A stretch of DNA of 64,000 bases from Certhia americana (lineage: Eukaryota > Chordata > Aves > Passeriformes > Certhiidae), in NCBI GenBank assembly GCA_018697195.1, contig CM031859.1:52374828-52438827 (forward strand). The letters are read 5' to 3'. Position 1 is the stretch's first letter. Every line of letters begins with the position of its first letter. Shown piece after piece: positions 1 to 10,964 of the stretch. Below the pieces are notes generated by a model. The model made no database searches. It saw only the letters and a program-made list of their open reading frames with translations, and was not told the DNA's origin. A program made the translations under genes and the position numbers.

Positions 1-149
1 AACCTTCAACAGCTGTAGTCCTCAGGGATCTCTGCATGTGGTTTTGCAACACTAGAAATCTACTGATGCTCAAGAAAACTGCCCTCAAGTGGTTAAGGCA
101 CATTTTCTTTTATTTAATTAGATATTTTTTCTATCTTTTTATTCCCCAG
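1..149 (+). other. 3' end of the intron before exon 1
   Basis: This is intron sequence ending in a pyrimidine-rich tract and the acceptor ttattccccag at 139-149. Nothing else is recognisable in it. The open frame running from position 36 into exon 1 is only the read-through of the intron end. Confidence 0.85.
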
Positions 150-257
150 GTAGCAGCTGCTGGAGGACATCTGAAATTTACGGTCTCCTATGATGTCACA
201 GAAGGACAAGAGGAAGAAACAGCTAAATTGATGGTTCAATCTGATGTCATCATAGAG
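150..257 (+). CDS. LAMA2: LAMA2 exon 1 of window: first laminin IV type A domain, middle part
   Basis: A 108-bp exon encodes 36 residues in phase 0 at both ends. It begins VAAAGGHLKFTVSYD and ends DVIIE, just before the donor gtaaag. The recalled human counterpart starts VAAVGGQLTFTISYD, so this is the beta-strand-rich core of the first L4 (domain IVb) module. The following acidic stretch (EGQEEETAK) aligns with a Glu/Asp-rich loop in mammals that varies slightly in length. There are no cysteines, as expected for an L4 core. L4 domains are globular inserts inside an LE repeat of the laminin short arm. The acceptor is ccccag at 149, and the donor follows at 258. Confidence 0.93.
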
Positions 258-852
258 GTAAAGTATTTTCAGCCAAAGAAAGAAATAAAGAAAAAGAAAA
301 GAAAGAAAAAGAGAGAAAGAGAAAATGACCTGCTTTTTCAGATATTCAGTGTGAAGTCTGGTTGATGAGGACACAAAACAGAAGGGAGTACATACTTTTA
401 GCTAATTTATAGTGTAAGAAAATGGATACACTTCAGAAAACTAAAAGCTTCAATATCTCAAGGAGTCCCTGGTATTATTGCAGCAGCTTAGAAAACTATA
501 AGGCTTCCTGGTCATCAATGAAGAAATGAAATAGTTGGTCATTTGAGGTTACTCTTTGACATTCTTTGAGGAGATCTGTTCTTTTGCACCTCAACATTAT
601 ATGAATTTGCTTTTACCTGTGTAGAGCCATGCACCATGACACTAGGTATTCTCTGAATAATAACCCAAACTTTCTTTTCCACTGCTTTTCAGTTCTTTCA
701 GGCAAGCCCATTTCAGGTTTATGCAAAATGAATATTATTCTTGATATTTGTTATTCTTGTAAAATATATTATTCAATAAGTTATGTACCCCAATGGGCTT
801 TTTTCATTACTTTTTTCATGCTTAAATCTCTCTCTTTCATGACTCTCTCTAG
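258..852 (+). other. Intron 1 (595 bp)
   Basis: The first ~70 bases (about 274-327) are an A/G-only low-complexity tract. The rest is AT-rich unique sequence ending in the acceptor ctctctctag. I see no mobile element or second coding signal. Confidence 0.85.
274..327 (+). repeat. Purine-rich (GAAA)n-like low-complexity tract
   Basis: The tract is a run of almost pure A and G with GAAA and AAAAG steps directly after the exon 1 donor. It produces the false Lys/Glu-rich tail of the open frame that reads through the donor. Confidence 0.8.
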
Positions 853-1064
853 GGAGCAGACTTGAAAATCAGCACTCCAAAAGGGATAATTCACCTGCAG
901 CCTTCTGAAGAGCACACTGAAGAAATTGTGCTGAAACCAGAATCTTTCTCTGTGCATGGCACTGATGTTCCAGTCAGCAGGAGGGAGTTCATGACTATCC
1001 TTGCAAACGTGAAGAGGATCCTCATAAGAGCCACATACAGCAATGGGATGAATGCCATCTACAG
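853..1064 (+). CDS. LAMA2: LAMA2 exon 2: first L4 domain, C-terminal part
   Basis: A 212-bp exon starts in phase 0 after the acceptor tctctag and ends in phase 2 (...IYR with the Arg codon split AG|A) at the donor gtgaat. It encodes about 70 residues: GADLKISTP, then HLQPSEEHTEE, ESFSVHGTDVPV, RREFMTILANVKRILIRATY and NGMNAIYR. The human counterpart carries the same anchors (PSEEHT, ESFTIHGT, KEFMTVLAN). This completes the conserved L4 fold. The typical L4 tail of the form F-M-x-x-L-x-x-(6-9)-I-x-x-T/S-Y is plainly visible. The only in-frame ATG at the start of the open stretch is upstream in the intron and is irrelevant. Confidence 0.95.
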
Positions 1065-2504
1065 GTGAATGGGAGGAACGGGCCCTTTGCTACAGGCAGC
1101 TTCTCAAAAGAGTTGTTTTCTCTCTTCAGAGAACAAGACTGATGTAATTTAAAACACTCTAATTTATTATCATGAAATCCATAGCTTTCATTTACATTTT
1201 CAAACTTCTGTTAGTATGTTTTTCATTTTGGGAAGACAGGAGAAGGAAGGCAACAGAAAGAAGCAACCTTTTAAGAAAATGAAATTACATGGACTATTAA
1301 GACATGAATGACAGTTCTAAAAATATGTTTATTTTGTGGGCACAGTAATTACCATGTATATGGTAAATCATTGAGAGCAGCAATAACATGTTGAAGTAGG
1401 AAATGATATATTGCTTATATATTGTTTTTCCCATTTAATGACCATACAGGGCCACATTAACAGTGGACCAGAGAATAATATCCTGAGTCTCCAAGCTGGA
1501 AAAGTGCCCCAAGGGGAATTTTCTATGTTTTTAATCAGTACCACACACAGAACTGGCTAATCCCAAAGCCTTTCCCTTGATTTATGTCAGGATGCTGTGT
1601 GGACTGCTCAGATTCTCTGATTTGATGTGAACTCTTCTGAGTCCTCTGATAAAATTAAAGACATATGAGATGATGCAGTTCTATTTCAGTACCTGCAGTG
1701 TGTTTGAAACTGTAAAGCTCATCTTGCATTTCAAACTTTCCTAAGTACATGAATAAATACTCCAGATGGGCTAGAAGAAAAATGTCTCTCCTGATACTGT
1801 GTGATTAACATTAATAGTTAGGTGGCATAAGTAATATTTTTAAAATGTGTAATGGAATTGATTGCATAGTAGGTTTTTACTCACAAGGCAGGAAACCTGA
1901 AATGCTCTCTAATCTGCACATCAGTTGATTCAGTGGCATAAGCCAATTTGGAATGGAGGGAGCTGATAGCACATTTAGTGATTATTTGCTGAGAGCATAG
2001 ACACAGATTTTGCTGCTGTGAAATTTCTTAAGCAATCTAACCATCATTTGAATACTTAGGTAATTAAAATATATCCTAAATTGAACGGCAGGTTGTGTCA
2101 ACAGCATGCAGTTCTCTGATTTGAGCTTTAGCAGTGTAAATTTTTTCCCTGCAAAAGAATTCATATCTCTTCAGTCTCTGTCTTTTCCTGTGGTTAATTA
2201 GTATGTATTGCATCTCTATAAGTAAGTTTGTGAATCATAGTTCGCTTGAGTTTGGGCCAAACTTCTTCCTAATTTGCTCATTCAGTCGTTAACCTTGTAT
2301 TATTTTGCATCTTCTTTCATCCAGTTTGAAAGCCTTTCGTGGTCCCTCAGCTTCCTACTCTGGTTTTTGAGGAGAACCAAAACACTAGAGCCAGAGCTCA
2401 CCTCTTTTGCAGTATGAACAGACCATGACAAGATGTTGATTTACAGCTTACAGTTGAGACTAATGGGAGCTCAGTGAGTGCTGATCCTCTGCTCTCTTCT
2501 CATT

Positions 2505-2574
2505 CAAACAAACAAACAAACAAAAAAAAAAAAAACCAAAAAAAACCCCAAAAAAACCCCAAAAAACCCCAAAC
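2505..2574 (+). repeat. (CAAA)n followed by (A6-8 C4)n simple repeat
   Basis: Five CAAA steps are followed by a poly-A run and then by three to four blocks of A6-A8 with CCCC. On the minus strand this reads as GGGG runs separated by T runs and gives a false Phe/Gly-rich open frame. Confidence 0.9.
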
Positions 2575-3741
2575 CATTACTCAGAATTTTCCAAACTAAA
2601 GGAGTGCAGGAGCAATTTTTGGGGTGAACAATAGGGACTTTTATGGTTTTTTTAAAGCAGATATGTAAAGTTGACTTTCTTTGGACCATAGGTCTTACTG
2701 ACGAGTACAGGAAATGCAACCTTTTAAAGGAGATACGTATGATTGACTTTCCCTAGGCCAAAGGTGTTACTAAGTATTATGGAAAAAGTAAACTTCAGTT
2801 ATCAGAGGTTTACATGTATTTGAGTACTGATATTTGTACTATTAGGAGAAGGGGAGGCTTTCCTACAAAAAACACTTTTGCTGGGCTTCTGTAAAGAAAC
2901 TGCTGTGTTGGACATGTGATGGCTCCATCCTGCCTATACTGTGGAACATGTCGGTGGCATGGATGAGATCTCCTCTGGGCAACAGGGTAGACCTCACGTA
3001 AGCACACACACATAGTACTGGCACAATCTATAGAATTTGACTTGTAAGTAAGGTACAGCAGAGCTATCTGGCAAATTTGGGAGACTATACATCACTGCTG
3101 GCATCCCAGATTACTGCTTTAGCCATTTGGTCATGTCTGGTGCATCACTGTTTCACAGTCTTGTTTATATTCAGCCTTTGGGAACAGTTTAATAGTGTGT
3201 TATAGATTATTTTCTGAAAGCATTTTTTTTTTAAATACTCTTTGAGAAGAGCTCTGCAACACACATAATTTAGGCTCTGTACTTGGTAGCTGTCAGCTTC
3301 TAGCTGTAGTGCCACTAGAGTTGTGGAAAGACAATGAGTTAAAAGGGGGCTAGGGGAAGGAACTGAAGTGATTTTGAAGAGTATCTTTTTTGTTAGAGAT
3401 GGTCTTATATTGCTGGTACATATCTAGCTGTCCCTCTGCTGTCTCTTACTGGAGAAGAATGCAGTGGTTGTTGTATTACTGTGTAATAAAGTAAACAATT
3501 TCATTGAGTGCTCTCAGGATGCTCATTGTGGTTTAGTGTGACAGAAGAGAGGATGTGAAATTTCAATCACAATTAAACAAATTCAGCTTTTCATCTTTGA
3601 TTTGAGTGTAGCAATGATAGTTTCACCTGTTAGGGTAGGATGTACAGAATGAAGTCTCCTAAGAATAGTTCATGCTCCCTGGCACCTGTTGTAGCAGCAA
3701 CAGCATCTACTGCCATCCAGCCCAGCTTATTATCTGCTGTG

Positions 3742-3769
3742 TGAAAACTAGGGATATTGCTAGTTTTCA
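3742..3769. repeat. Short inverted repeat
   Basis: Perfect 10-base arms (tgaaaactag and ctagttttca) flank an 8-base loop in the middle of intron 2. It may be chance; no adjoining transposon ends are visible. Confidence 0.5.
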
Positions 3770-6700
3770 GCATGTGCCTCATAATTGTCTGCTTTATATT
3801 CTCTTTGACTTTCACTCATGCTAAAACATACTAGGTGCAAAGCTGCACTCATAACTCTTAAGATCATAAAAAAAAAACATTTTCTCTATGTTCTGCCCAT
3901 TTAGTACTTCAGGGAAAATGTAGACCCATTGAATGAGATATTTTTTGTGATATCTAGGGCTGATTGAGGACTCCAAAAGAGTTGATGGTCTCCAAAGGAA
4001 GACATTTTTGAAAAGAAATAATGTAGAGTTAGGCCTTAATCGATAAGTAGATATGAACTAAAAGGTTTTTATTGTCTTTAAACAGGTATATGCAGTGGAC
4101 AGATGGATATTCCTCTGGGAGGGCTAAGAGGGTCTGGCAGAGAGACAGAAATATTACAGGGTTATTGGACCCATCATGAATGACAATTTCTGCCTCAAAG
4201 CACCAGCAGAATTATGCAACATACTAATTAGAGATTGCTATATTAAGCAACCTGTTCATTTAAGTACTGAAAGTTTTCAAAATGGATAATATCACCACGT
4301 GTGTTAGGATTCCAAGGGTGCTGTTATAATCTGTGCTTAAAAAGAGACCAGAATGGATGCATAAACTTTCTTGCAGTCATGTAGAAAGAGACTTAAAAAT
4401 TCAATGGAGCTGTCTCCAGTCGGCAAGAGCTTTAATTCAAAGATTCTATTTTTGCCATTGTTTAGCTTAACCTACTAGAAACATTACTTAATCTGCTATG
4501 CTTTCAAGTATCCACTAAACAATATTAATGCAGCAATGCTGGGTTTGACACATGCGTGGTTTTCTGTAGATTTTTTAAGTAATTTTAAGCTTACAGTGTT
4601 GTTATTGCTCTATGGCACAATTAGGAAGCTTTCTTGTGTGAGTGGGCAATTAGATGATCAAGTAGGATAAAAAACTGAGAATACAGAAATGCAGCAGTAA
4701 ATCTGAAAAAAACCCTAATCCTCCTCTAACTTGAGAGATCTTCCAAGGGTTTGCAGTTAAGTCCATCTGTGGTAGAAGGAACAGGCCAAGAAAAGATTAC
4801 TCTCTCTTACTGTTTTGTTTGATCTAAGACTGTTAGCTTGTGCTTCAAAGAAAGTTTAGTAGCACTGTTTATTCAGCTTTCAATATTCAGAGGGGTCACT
4901 TACAGTAAGTGTTGCAAACATGCAGATAGGCACTGGAAATTGGAGTGCTAAAGAGAACAGATTGCTTGCAACCACATAGAGAAGAGTCACAAGGAGAAAG
5001 AGGGAAGAGGCCAAAGTTTTTTTTTCCATATGCAGAATTGTCTCCAAGACAAATGAGCAATGATTGGGTCACTACTTCATGTGCCTTATGTAGCCGATGT
5101 GATTCAGATGCCTGGCACAGCAGACAGTAAACTATGCTGATACTGCCTGAAACGTCCCCTTCCCTTTTAATCTTGTTTGTTTTTAGAAGTCAACAGTTGC
5201 CTGCTGACAGTAACAGTCAGCTTAAATATTTGGTCTTGATGTCTAATCTCAAATTGTTCATGCATCTCCAGGATCCAGTGCCCCATTACTGCCAGCATTA
5301 TGTATTTTAATGAATGCAGAATGGCATCGAGGAATCAGAATTGCAATATCAAAATGGGAGAACAGAAAATCACTGCAGCTTTCTTCACTGAGTAACTGTT
5401 AATGCTAAAAAACTGTTAAACACATTAAAATCCCATTTAGCAAATAGCAGAATGTAATGAAAATTGGAACAATTCAGTGAATACAAATGTGGGATATTAC
5501 TGGGTGGATTGCTTCTGTGTGTTAGTGCTTCTCTTTGTTCCAAGATCAATGCTTAGAGGGAACTAGCTGTAGTTCAAAGGAGAAATAAGATTTGACCTTT
5601 TATTAAAAAATTGTTTCATCATTTACAGATTTTTTTCCTTAAAATTTTAGATTTTTTTTACTGGTAAAGTAATCACTATATGATATCTAATGTCCTAGAT
5701 ACTAGTTATCTTATTGTAAAGAAAATTCAAATGAATGATTGCAAAATAAATGTACAGCAATGGAGTGAAGGATATATACTGAAAAGTGAGAGAGAATTTA
5801 CTGAAGATCTGGATAAGAATAAGCATCCTTCTTTTAAAACAGTTTCAAGAACCTTTTGCAGAGGTTCTAGTATCACCAAATCAGATTGAAGTTTCTAACT
5901 GCATTATACAAAATGGTAGTCCCTCCAAAGTCAAATCATATTCCTCGTGGTGGTAAAATTTCTGTTTTTCTAGAGCTTCTATCCTAATTTCAGAAATCTT
6001 CCCCTTTTTTCACCATTACCTTTCATGTTTAACTTGTTTGGAGTAGTCATAAAATTGAGTGGGAAAATATTCTGTCTTAAGCTTTCCTCCAACCGCTGTA
6101 GTAACAACAAAATATTTTTCTTGGATGTTTTCTTGTCCAAGGTCATCCAAATAATTTTCAGGACTTTTTTGCAGCCAAAAGATAAATGCCCTATTATGAA
6201 GGGGAAAAAAACATTTTAATAAAATGTATGTCATGAATGAAAGGTATTTGCTGCTGCAGACAACTTCAAAACAAGTCCTTCAAGTAGCTCTAGTTATCAA
6301 ACACATTGTTAAGATTACTGGGTGAAAATAGAAGTAATTTAGCCTCTGTAATACATTCATGCTCCTTCTAATTCTCGTAAGAATTAAACTTCCAAATCCC
6401 AGTTTCTCTCCACAGAAAGATACTCTTGAGGTAAATTACATCTCTTTCTGATAATAACTATCAAAAGGCTTCTGCTGTTTCTCTCATCATACTTCCTTGA
6501 TTTTGAAAAAAAAATCATGGTCAGTGTTCACCTAAACAACAGCTGTTTAGTACTTTTTTCTCTGTCACTGGGGAGACTAGGGTATATGGCAGAAGATTTC
6601 CTTTTTGTTTCATGTACATACATTTTTCTTTCATATCCATAGTACTTAGATCCTCAATCCTCCTGGACAGGGCTGACATCTTCTCCAGAAGTCAAATCTC

Positions 6701-7131
6701 CAGAGTAAAAATACCCTATATCCAAAAATTAGTCATGTAACATTTTAGAAAGCTGTGCTAGTGGTTAATAAATTTTGAAGACTCTGCTTAGTGTCAGATT
6801 TGCCCTATATGCAGCTGCAATGCGAGTTGGCACATGTGGCTTGCAGGCCAGGAATAGCCTTCTGTCTCCTGGTACAGTGCTGTAAGACTTTCTAAATCTA
6901 TTTTTATCAGTGGGTATCTGGCCATAGTCTCCCTCACATGTTGGAGAAAAATAGTAACAAGCCTACAGACATATAGTTTAGGAAGAAATAGAGGAATATG
7001 AATACCTATGCTATTTTTAAGCAGGAAAACAGAAACAAGCCACTGCATGTCACTATAAAGTGTTTCTTGCATTCAGCTGCACGTGTCCATCTAATTTGCT
7101 GTTTTGCCCATTTAATTTCTGTTAATTTCAG

Positions 7132-7243
7132 ACTAAGAAGTGTTATTATGGAAGCTGCTGACCACACTTCAAGGGGGAGGAAGGTAGCATCTGCAGTGGA
7201 ATTGTGTGAGTGTCCTCCAGGCTATGATGGTACCTCCTGTGAG
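7132..7243 (+). CDS. LAMA2: LAMA2 exon 3: end of first L4 and second half of split LE5 begins
   Basis: A 112-bp exon enters with one base that completes the split Arg codon and ends in phase 0 at CE|gtgagt. It reads LRSVIMEAADH, then KVASAVELCECPPGYDGTSCE. The last part is the classic LE resumption after an L4 insert, with the pattern C-x-C-P-P-G-Y-x-G-x-S-C-E. The human counterpart runs LSSVNLESA ... AAAVEVCQCPPGYTGSSCE. The Cys knot is finished by exon 4. The acceptor is ttaatttcag. An unusual basic patch (SRGRK) sits in the loop, where mammals have a short Ser/Thr/Asp-rich stretch. Confidence 0.95.
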
Positions 7244-8482
7244 GTGAGTATCATGATGCAGTCTAGTTTGATGTTGTTAACACTGTGATACTTGAAAGCA
7301 AACAGTGAACCTGTGTTGGCAGAAAATAGTAAGAGAGCTGTCCCTTCTTGTTAGGAATTTGCCATGGCTTGACTAGTTACCTTTATTTTCAGGTAATGGT
7401 TCGTTAAATCTGATAATATTTAAAATCTGAACTTTTACACCTCTGATGATTTCTACCTTATGAAAAGGCATTTTGGTTCATAAAAAGGAAGCAGAAACAA
7501 TATTTGTGCTCTATAGCCAATTTATAATACAAATGGATAAACAGAATTAGAAGGAAAATGGCATTTATCTGACCTGTGCACAACAAAGATGGATCAATTT
7601 ATTTGAGTTAATGGGGTTGAGTTCCTTCTTTTGTTTTCCCAGGGCTTTGCCATTTGCCTTGGAGTTGAGAATTGCACGTGTTCTTCTGAGGATTGAGTCA
7701 CTTTATTTTGCTCCTGTAACAGATAATAATGTAGACACATGCTCAGAAAAATACCCACTTCCCTAACAAATTCATTAGTTCACACAGAATGTGTTCATAC
7801 AAGTACACGTATGATGAACTACCTCGTGGGCATCGCTTGGGGTAAATAGAAGCCAAAATACATTCTTCAAAAGCTTTGCCTTTAAGGAAATAGTTTCAAA
7901 CACCAAGATGCTTTGCTTCACAAAACTACAAATAGTATGCCATTTACACAGGCACTCTAGGCATTTGCTTGTCAACTCTCTTTTTCTTTAAAAATTTTCA
8001 TGCTTATATGTGATATTTAGGGTTTAGAGTCTAGTCTCATGCCAAGTGTGGTTGTTTGTTGCCGGGGCTAGATGAACTAATGCAGAAAGAAGGCCTGAAG
8101 GAATTAATGGATATTTATTTCACTTCCAAAGTGATACAGATGGAAAAATAACTGGAGAAGAATAGTTTTTACCTCGGCTGAAAATAATTTTAAAGCCTGG
8201 CCATTGTCTGTCTGTTCAGTTATTTTAAGAAAAATGCTAGATGTAGTATCACTGTATTTCACACTTTTTTTCACTTGTCTATTTATTCTCCCAGTGAAGA
8301 TTTAAGCATGATGTCCAAGAGAGTAATTGGAAAAACCCTGATTTCACATATTTCAGTATCTACTTTTGTTGTAGAAGCTGAAGGTCTTGGGTAGAATTCC
8401 TATCTTGGTATTGCTTAAATTGTCTGTCCAACATTATGTCCTTCAGTGCTAAAACTTCTCTTCAATCTTAACCAGTCTCTGA

Positions 8483-8513
8483 AATTTGATACATACTTAA
8501 TTTGATACATACT
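8483..8513 (+). repeat. Two-copy tandem duplication, 16-bp period
   Basis: The 15-base unit aatttgatacatact occurs twice, separated by one t. It is a local slippage duplication without other context. Confidence 0.85.
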
Positions 8514-8525
8514 CCACAAGAGAAA

Positions 8526-8596
8526 GCACACACACACACACATACACATACACCATAATTATATATATAAAAAAAAAAATATCATATATATGCAGA
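8526..8596 (+). repeat. (CA)n / (TA)n / poly-A compound microsatellite
   Basis: About seven CA steps are followed by ACATACAC variants, TATATATA, a run of ten A residues and a second TATATA block. It is a likely polymorphic simple repeat. Confidence 0.9.
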
Positions 8597-8724
8597 ATTT
8601 AAGTTTCTATGCTAGTGAGGCACTAGAAAAAAAGGAGAAAAAGTTGAAGATATCCTACCGACAGTAATAAAAAGTATGGAAAAGAGGCTGGAAATGTCTT
8701 TTTTTTTTTTTTTTTTTCTCCCAG

Positions 8725-8956
8725 NNNNNNNNNNNNNNNNNNNNNNNNNNNNNNNNNNNNNNNNNNNNNNNNNNNNNNNNNNNNNNNNNNNNNNNNNNNN
8801 NNNNNNNNNNNNNNNNNNNNNNNNNNNNNNNNNNNNNNNNNNNNNNNNNNNNNNNNNNNNNNNNNNNNNNNNNNNNNNNNNNNNNNNNNNNNNNNNNNNN
8901 NNNNNNNNNNNNNNNNNNNNNNNNNNNNNNNNNNNNNNNNNNNNNNNNNNNNNNNN
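8725..8956. other. Assembly gap (232 Ns)
   Basis: The gap is an unbroken run of N. It follows a 17-base poly-T tract and tctcccag, which suggests a sequencing or assembly dropout at a homopolymer or repeat. Open frames that cross it are artefacts. Confidence 0.99.
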
Positions 8957-10646
8957 ATGACTGGCCAAATAAAATTCGTACATTTTTGTAGGTTAAGTAC
9001 ACAGAATTCCATAAACACAGGTAAAGCAGATAAAATTTTAAATTTCTAATACCAATTGGACCCCTTTGTGATAGTTACTTTGCTCCACTCATTAATTTTC
9101 TTGCCTTTGTCAACATCTTCATATCTAATTGCTCTTGTTCCTCAGATACCACTCTCTGTGCTCTTTTACTTTTGCTCCAGAATGAGTTGTGTTTAACTTG
9201 CATTACTATGATGGTCAAGAACTTTCCTGATTGTTGAATGTTACATAATTTCTTTTCTTAAGATCTCAATCTGTAATCTTTTAGTTCTGTTCTGAGCCCT
9301 GCTCAGCTCTTAAAATTAGTGACTTTTGGAGACTTTTCTTGTGCAATATCATGTGTATCTGTGCACAAGAGATTACTTTCAGTCACCAAAAGAGGGAAAA
9401 GATTTATAGATTTATGCATAAACCACTTGCATCTCATGTCACAGAAAAAAAATACAGCAATTTCTTTTAACCTATTTTTAGGGTTTGGGGTTTATAACTC
9501 TAGATTTTTTTTTTTTTTTTTTTTAAATTTACAGAGTTTTTTTAGGACTATTTAACCGAGAATGTAAAGAAGGAAATATAAGGATGATATCTCAGGTTTT
9601 GGAATGTTTTTTAAAGAATTGTTTCAATTAATCTTTAGATTAATTTCAATTTTTCCAGGAGTAAGACGAAAAGGGACATCTTTTTTTTTTATACGGAAGA
9701 GTCTGTTTGTTACCTTTTTTGGAGAGTGTATATGAAGGATTATTAAAGGAATTTTTTTTTTTAATTAAATTATACTTTTAGTATTCTGTCAGTGCAAAAC
9801 TTTCTATTTGTATTATCCAGATGCTTTTGAAGGTCAGAAATGTCATGCACTTTTTTATCTTTGCAAAATTATTGGATCACATGAGCAGTCTTACTGTAGA
9901 AGGACAGTTTGCAAAAACTATAAATCCATTTGTGAGATATATAGTTAGGAAGACTGCTGCTTGACATCTTATTATGAGCAAATGGAGTAGCTGAATTTTC
10001 GCTGATGAATCACAGTTGTATGGTGTCACCTTTCCTACAAAACTACTGGCCATGCATTTAATATTGGTTTGAATTTTACATTTAAGAAAGAAAATTAAAA
10101 AAATCCCAGCAGTTTCTTAAAGGGAAATTACTATCCTTTAAGGAATGCAATTTGTAAATGAAAGGATAGCCTTGTTGTCAGCCTGTGCTTTATTTCAGTG
10201 TAGCCTTTTGCTGGAGTCCTAACAAGACTAAATAGTATTTTAATTGTTCTTTGTGCCTGAACGTCTCTGAGAACATTTTTGTTGTGTTGAGTTTTTATTT
10301 ATCCTTCTCTCTCCTTTAGTATTTCACCTTCTGGCTGTTTTTCAGTCTGTACCTCTTGCTTTCATGCTGTCATATTTCAGTTCTTCATTTCTCTGCTTTA
10401 TTTTACCATTTCAGAAGAATGATCAAGTTAAAGCTTCTTCTAATCTCACACCTGCTGCTAAGGCTAAGGTCAGTGCAAAGCCACAGCACCAGAAAGAAGA
10501 ATTTTCTAGAGAAATGTTGGTATTTTTAGTCATTTGGCAAGTATGTTTGTTGTGTGTGCAAGCATCAAATCCAACAAAATTTTTTAAATCCCGTTCCTTC
10601 CTCTGTTCAAACAGGAGTTTAACTTTTTATCTAACTTGTCTTGCAG

Positions 10647-10760
10647 TCATGCTGGCCTCGACACAGGCGTGTGAATGGCACAATCTTTGGTGGAGTTTGT
10701 GCACCATGTACGTGCTTTGGTCATGCAGATGTGTGTGATGACATCACAGGAGCATGCCTG
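10647..10760 (+). CDS. LAMA2: LAMA2 exon 4: end of split LE5, start of LE6
   Basis: A 114-bp phase 0-0 exon of 38 codons starts SCWPRHRRVNGTIFGGVC, which is nearly identical to human LAMA2. It continues with APCTCFGHADVCDDITGACL. It finishes the LE repeat interrupted by the first L4 and opens LE6 with the standard C-x-C-x(6)-C-D spacing. NGT is a conserved N-glycosylation sequon. The acceptor is cttgcag and the donor is ctg|gtaagt. This exon alone separates LAMA2 from LAMA1. Confidence 0.97.
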
Positions 10761-10913
10761 GTAAGTGTCCCTACAGAAAACAAAGGACATGACCAACAAA
10801 AATCCAATGTACCTGTCCAATTGAATTAGTGACCTCTGAGACCTGGAATAATCAAGAAGAAAAAAGCCAGAGAGGAACAGAAGAGATCTTAATGTTAAGG
10901 ATCCCCTCACATC

Positions 10914-10964
10914 AAGATATGGTGTCTTTAACACCATATCTTGTCTTTTGTCTTTAAGACAAAA
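10914..10964. repeat. Two adjacent perfect inverted repeats
   Basis: The first has 12-base arms (aagatatggtgt at 10914-10925 and acaccatatctt at 10931-10942) around a 5-base loop. The second has 9-base arms (ttttgtctt at 10946-10954 and aagacaaaa at 10956-10964) around one base. Both would fold in the nascent RNA shortly after the exon 4 donor. Confidence 0.8.

Larger units (their letters stand above)
1065..7131 (+). other. Intron 2 (6.07 kb)
   Basis: This is AT-rich unique sequence. It holds an A/C-rich simple repeat at 2505-2574 and a short inverted repeat at 3742-3769 (10-base arms, 8-base loop). Short open frames on both strands have no recognisable similarity. I found no LE-like or L4-like exon and no clear transposon here. 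Confidence 0.75.
7244..10646 (+). other. Intron 3 (3.4 kb, with assembly gap)
   Basis: This is AT-rich unique sequence. It contains a short tandem duplication (8483-8513), a (CA)n/(TA)n simple repeat (8526-8596), the N gap, and several poly-T tracts (8700-8717, 9508-9525, 9681-9690). Exons 3 and 4 join exactly as in mammals, so no coding exon needs to be hidden in the gap. Confidence 0.8.

Noticed and set aside
2504..2719. Minus-strand open frame with a Phe/Gly/Val-rich end
   Set aside because: The end is produced by the A/C simple repeat; no start or function is supported.
8612..9018. Open frames of 94-131 codons across the N gap
   Set aside because: Artefacts: most of their length is undetermined bases.
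10364..10646. Open frame that runs from intron 3 into exon 4
   Set aside because: It is in a different frame from the LAMA2 reading of exon 4; the cttgcag acceptor and homology fix the exon start at 10647.
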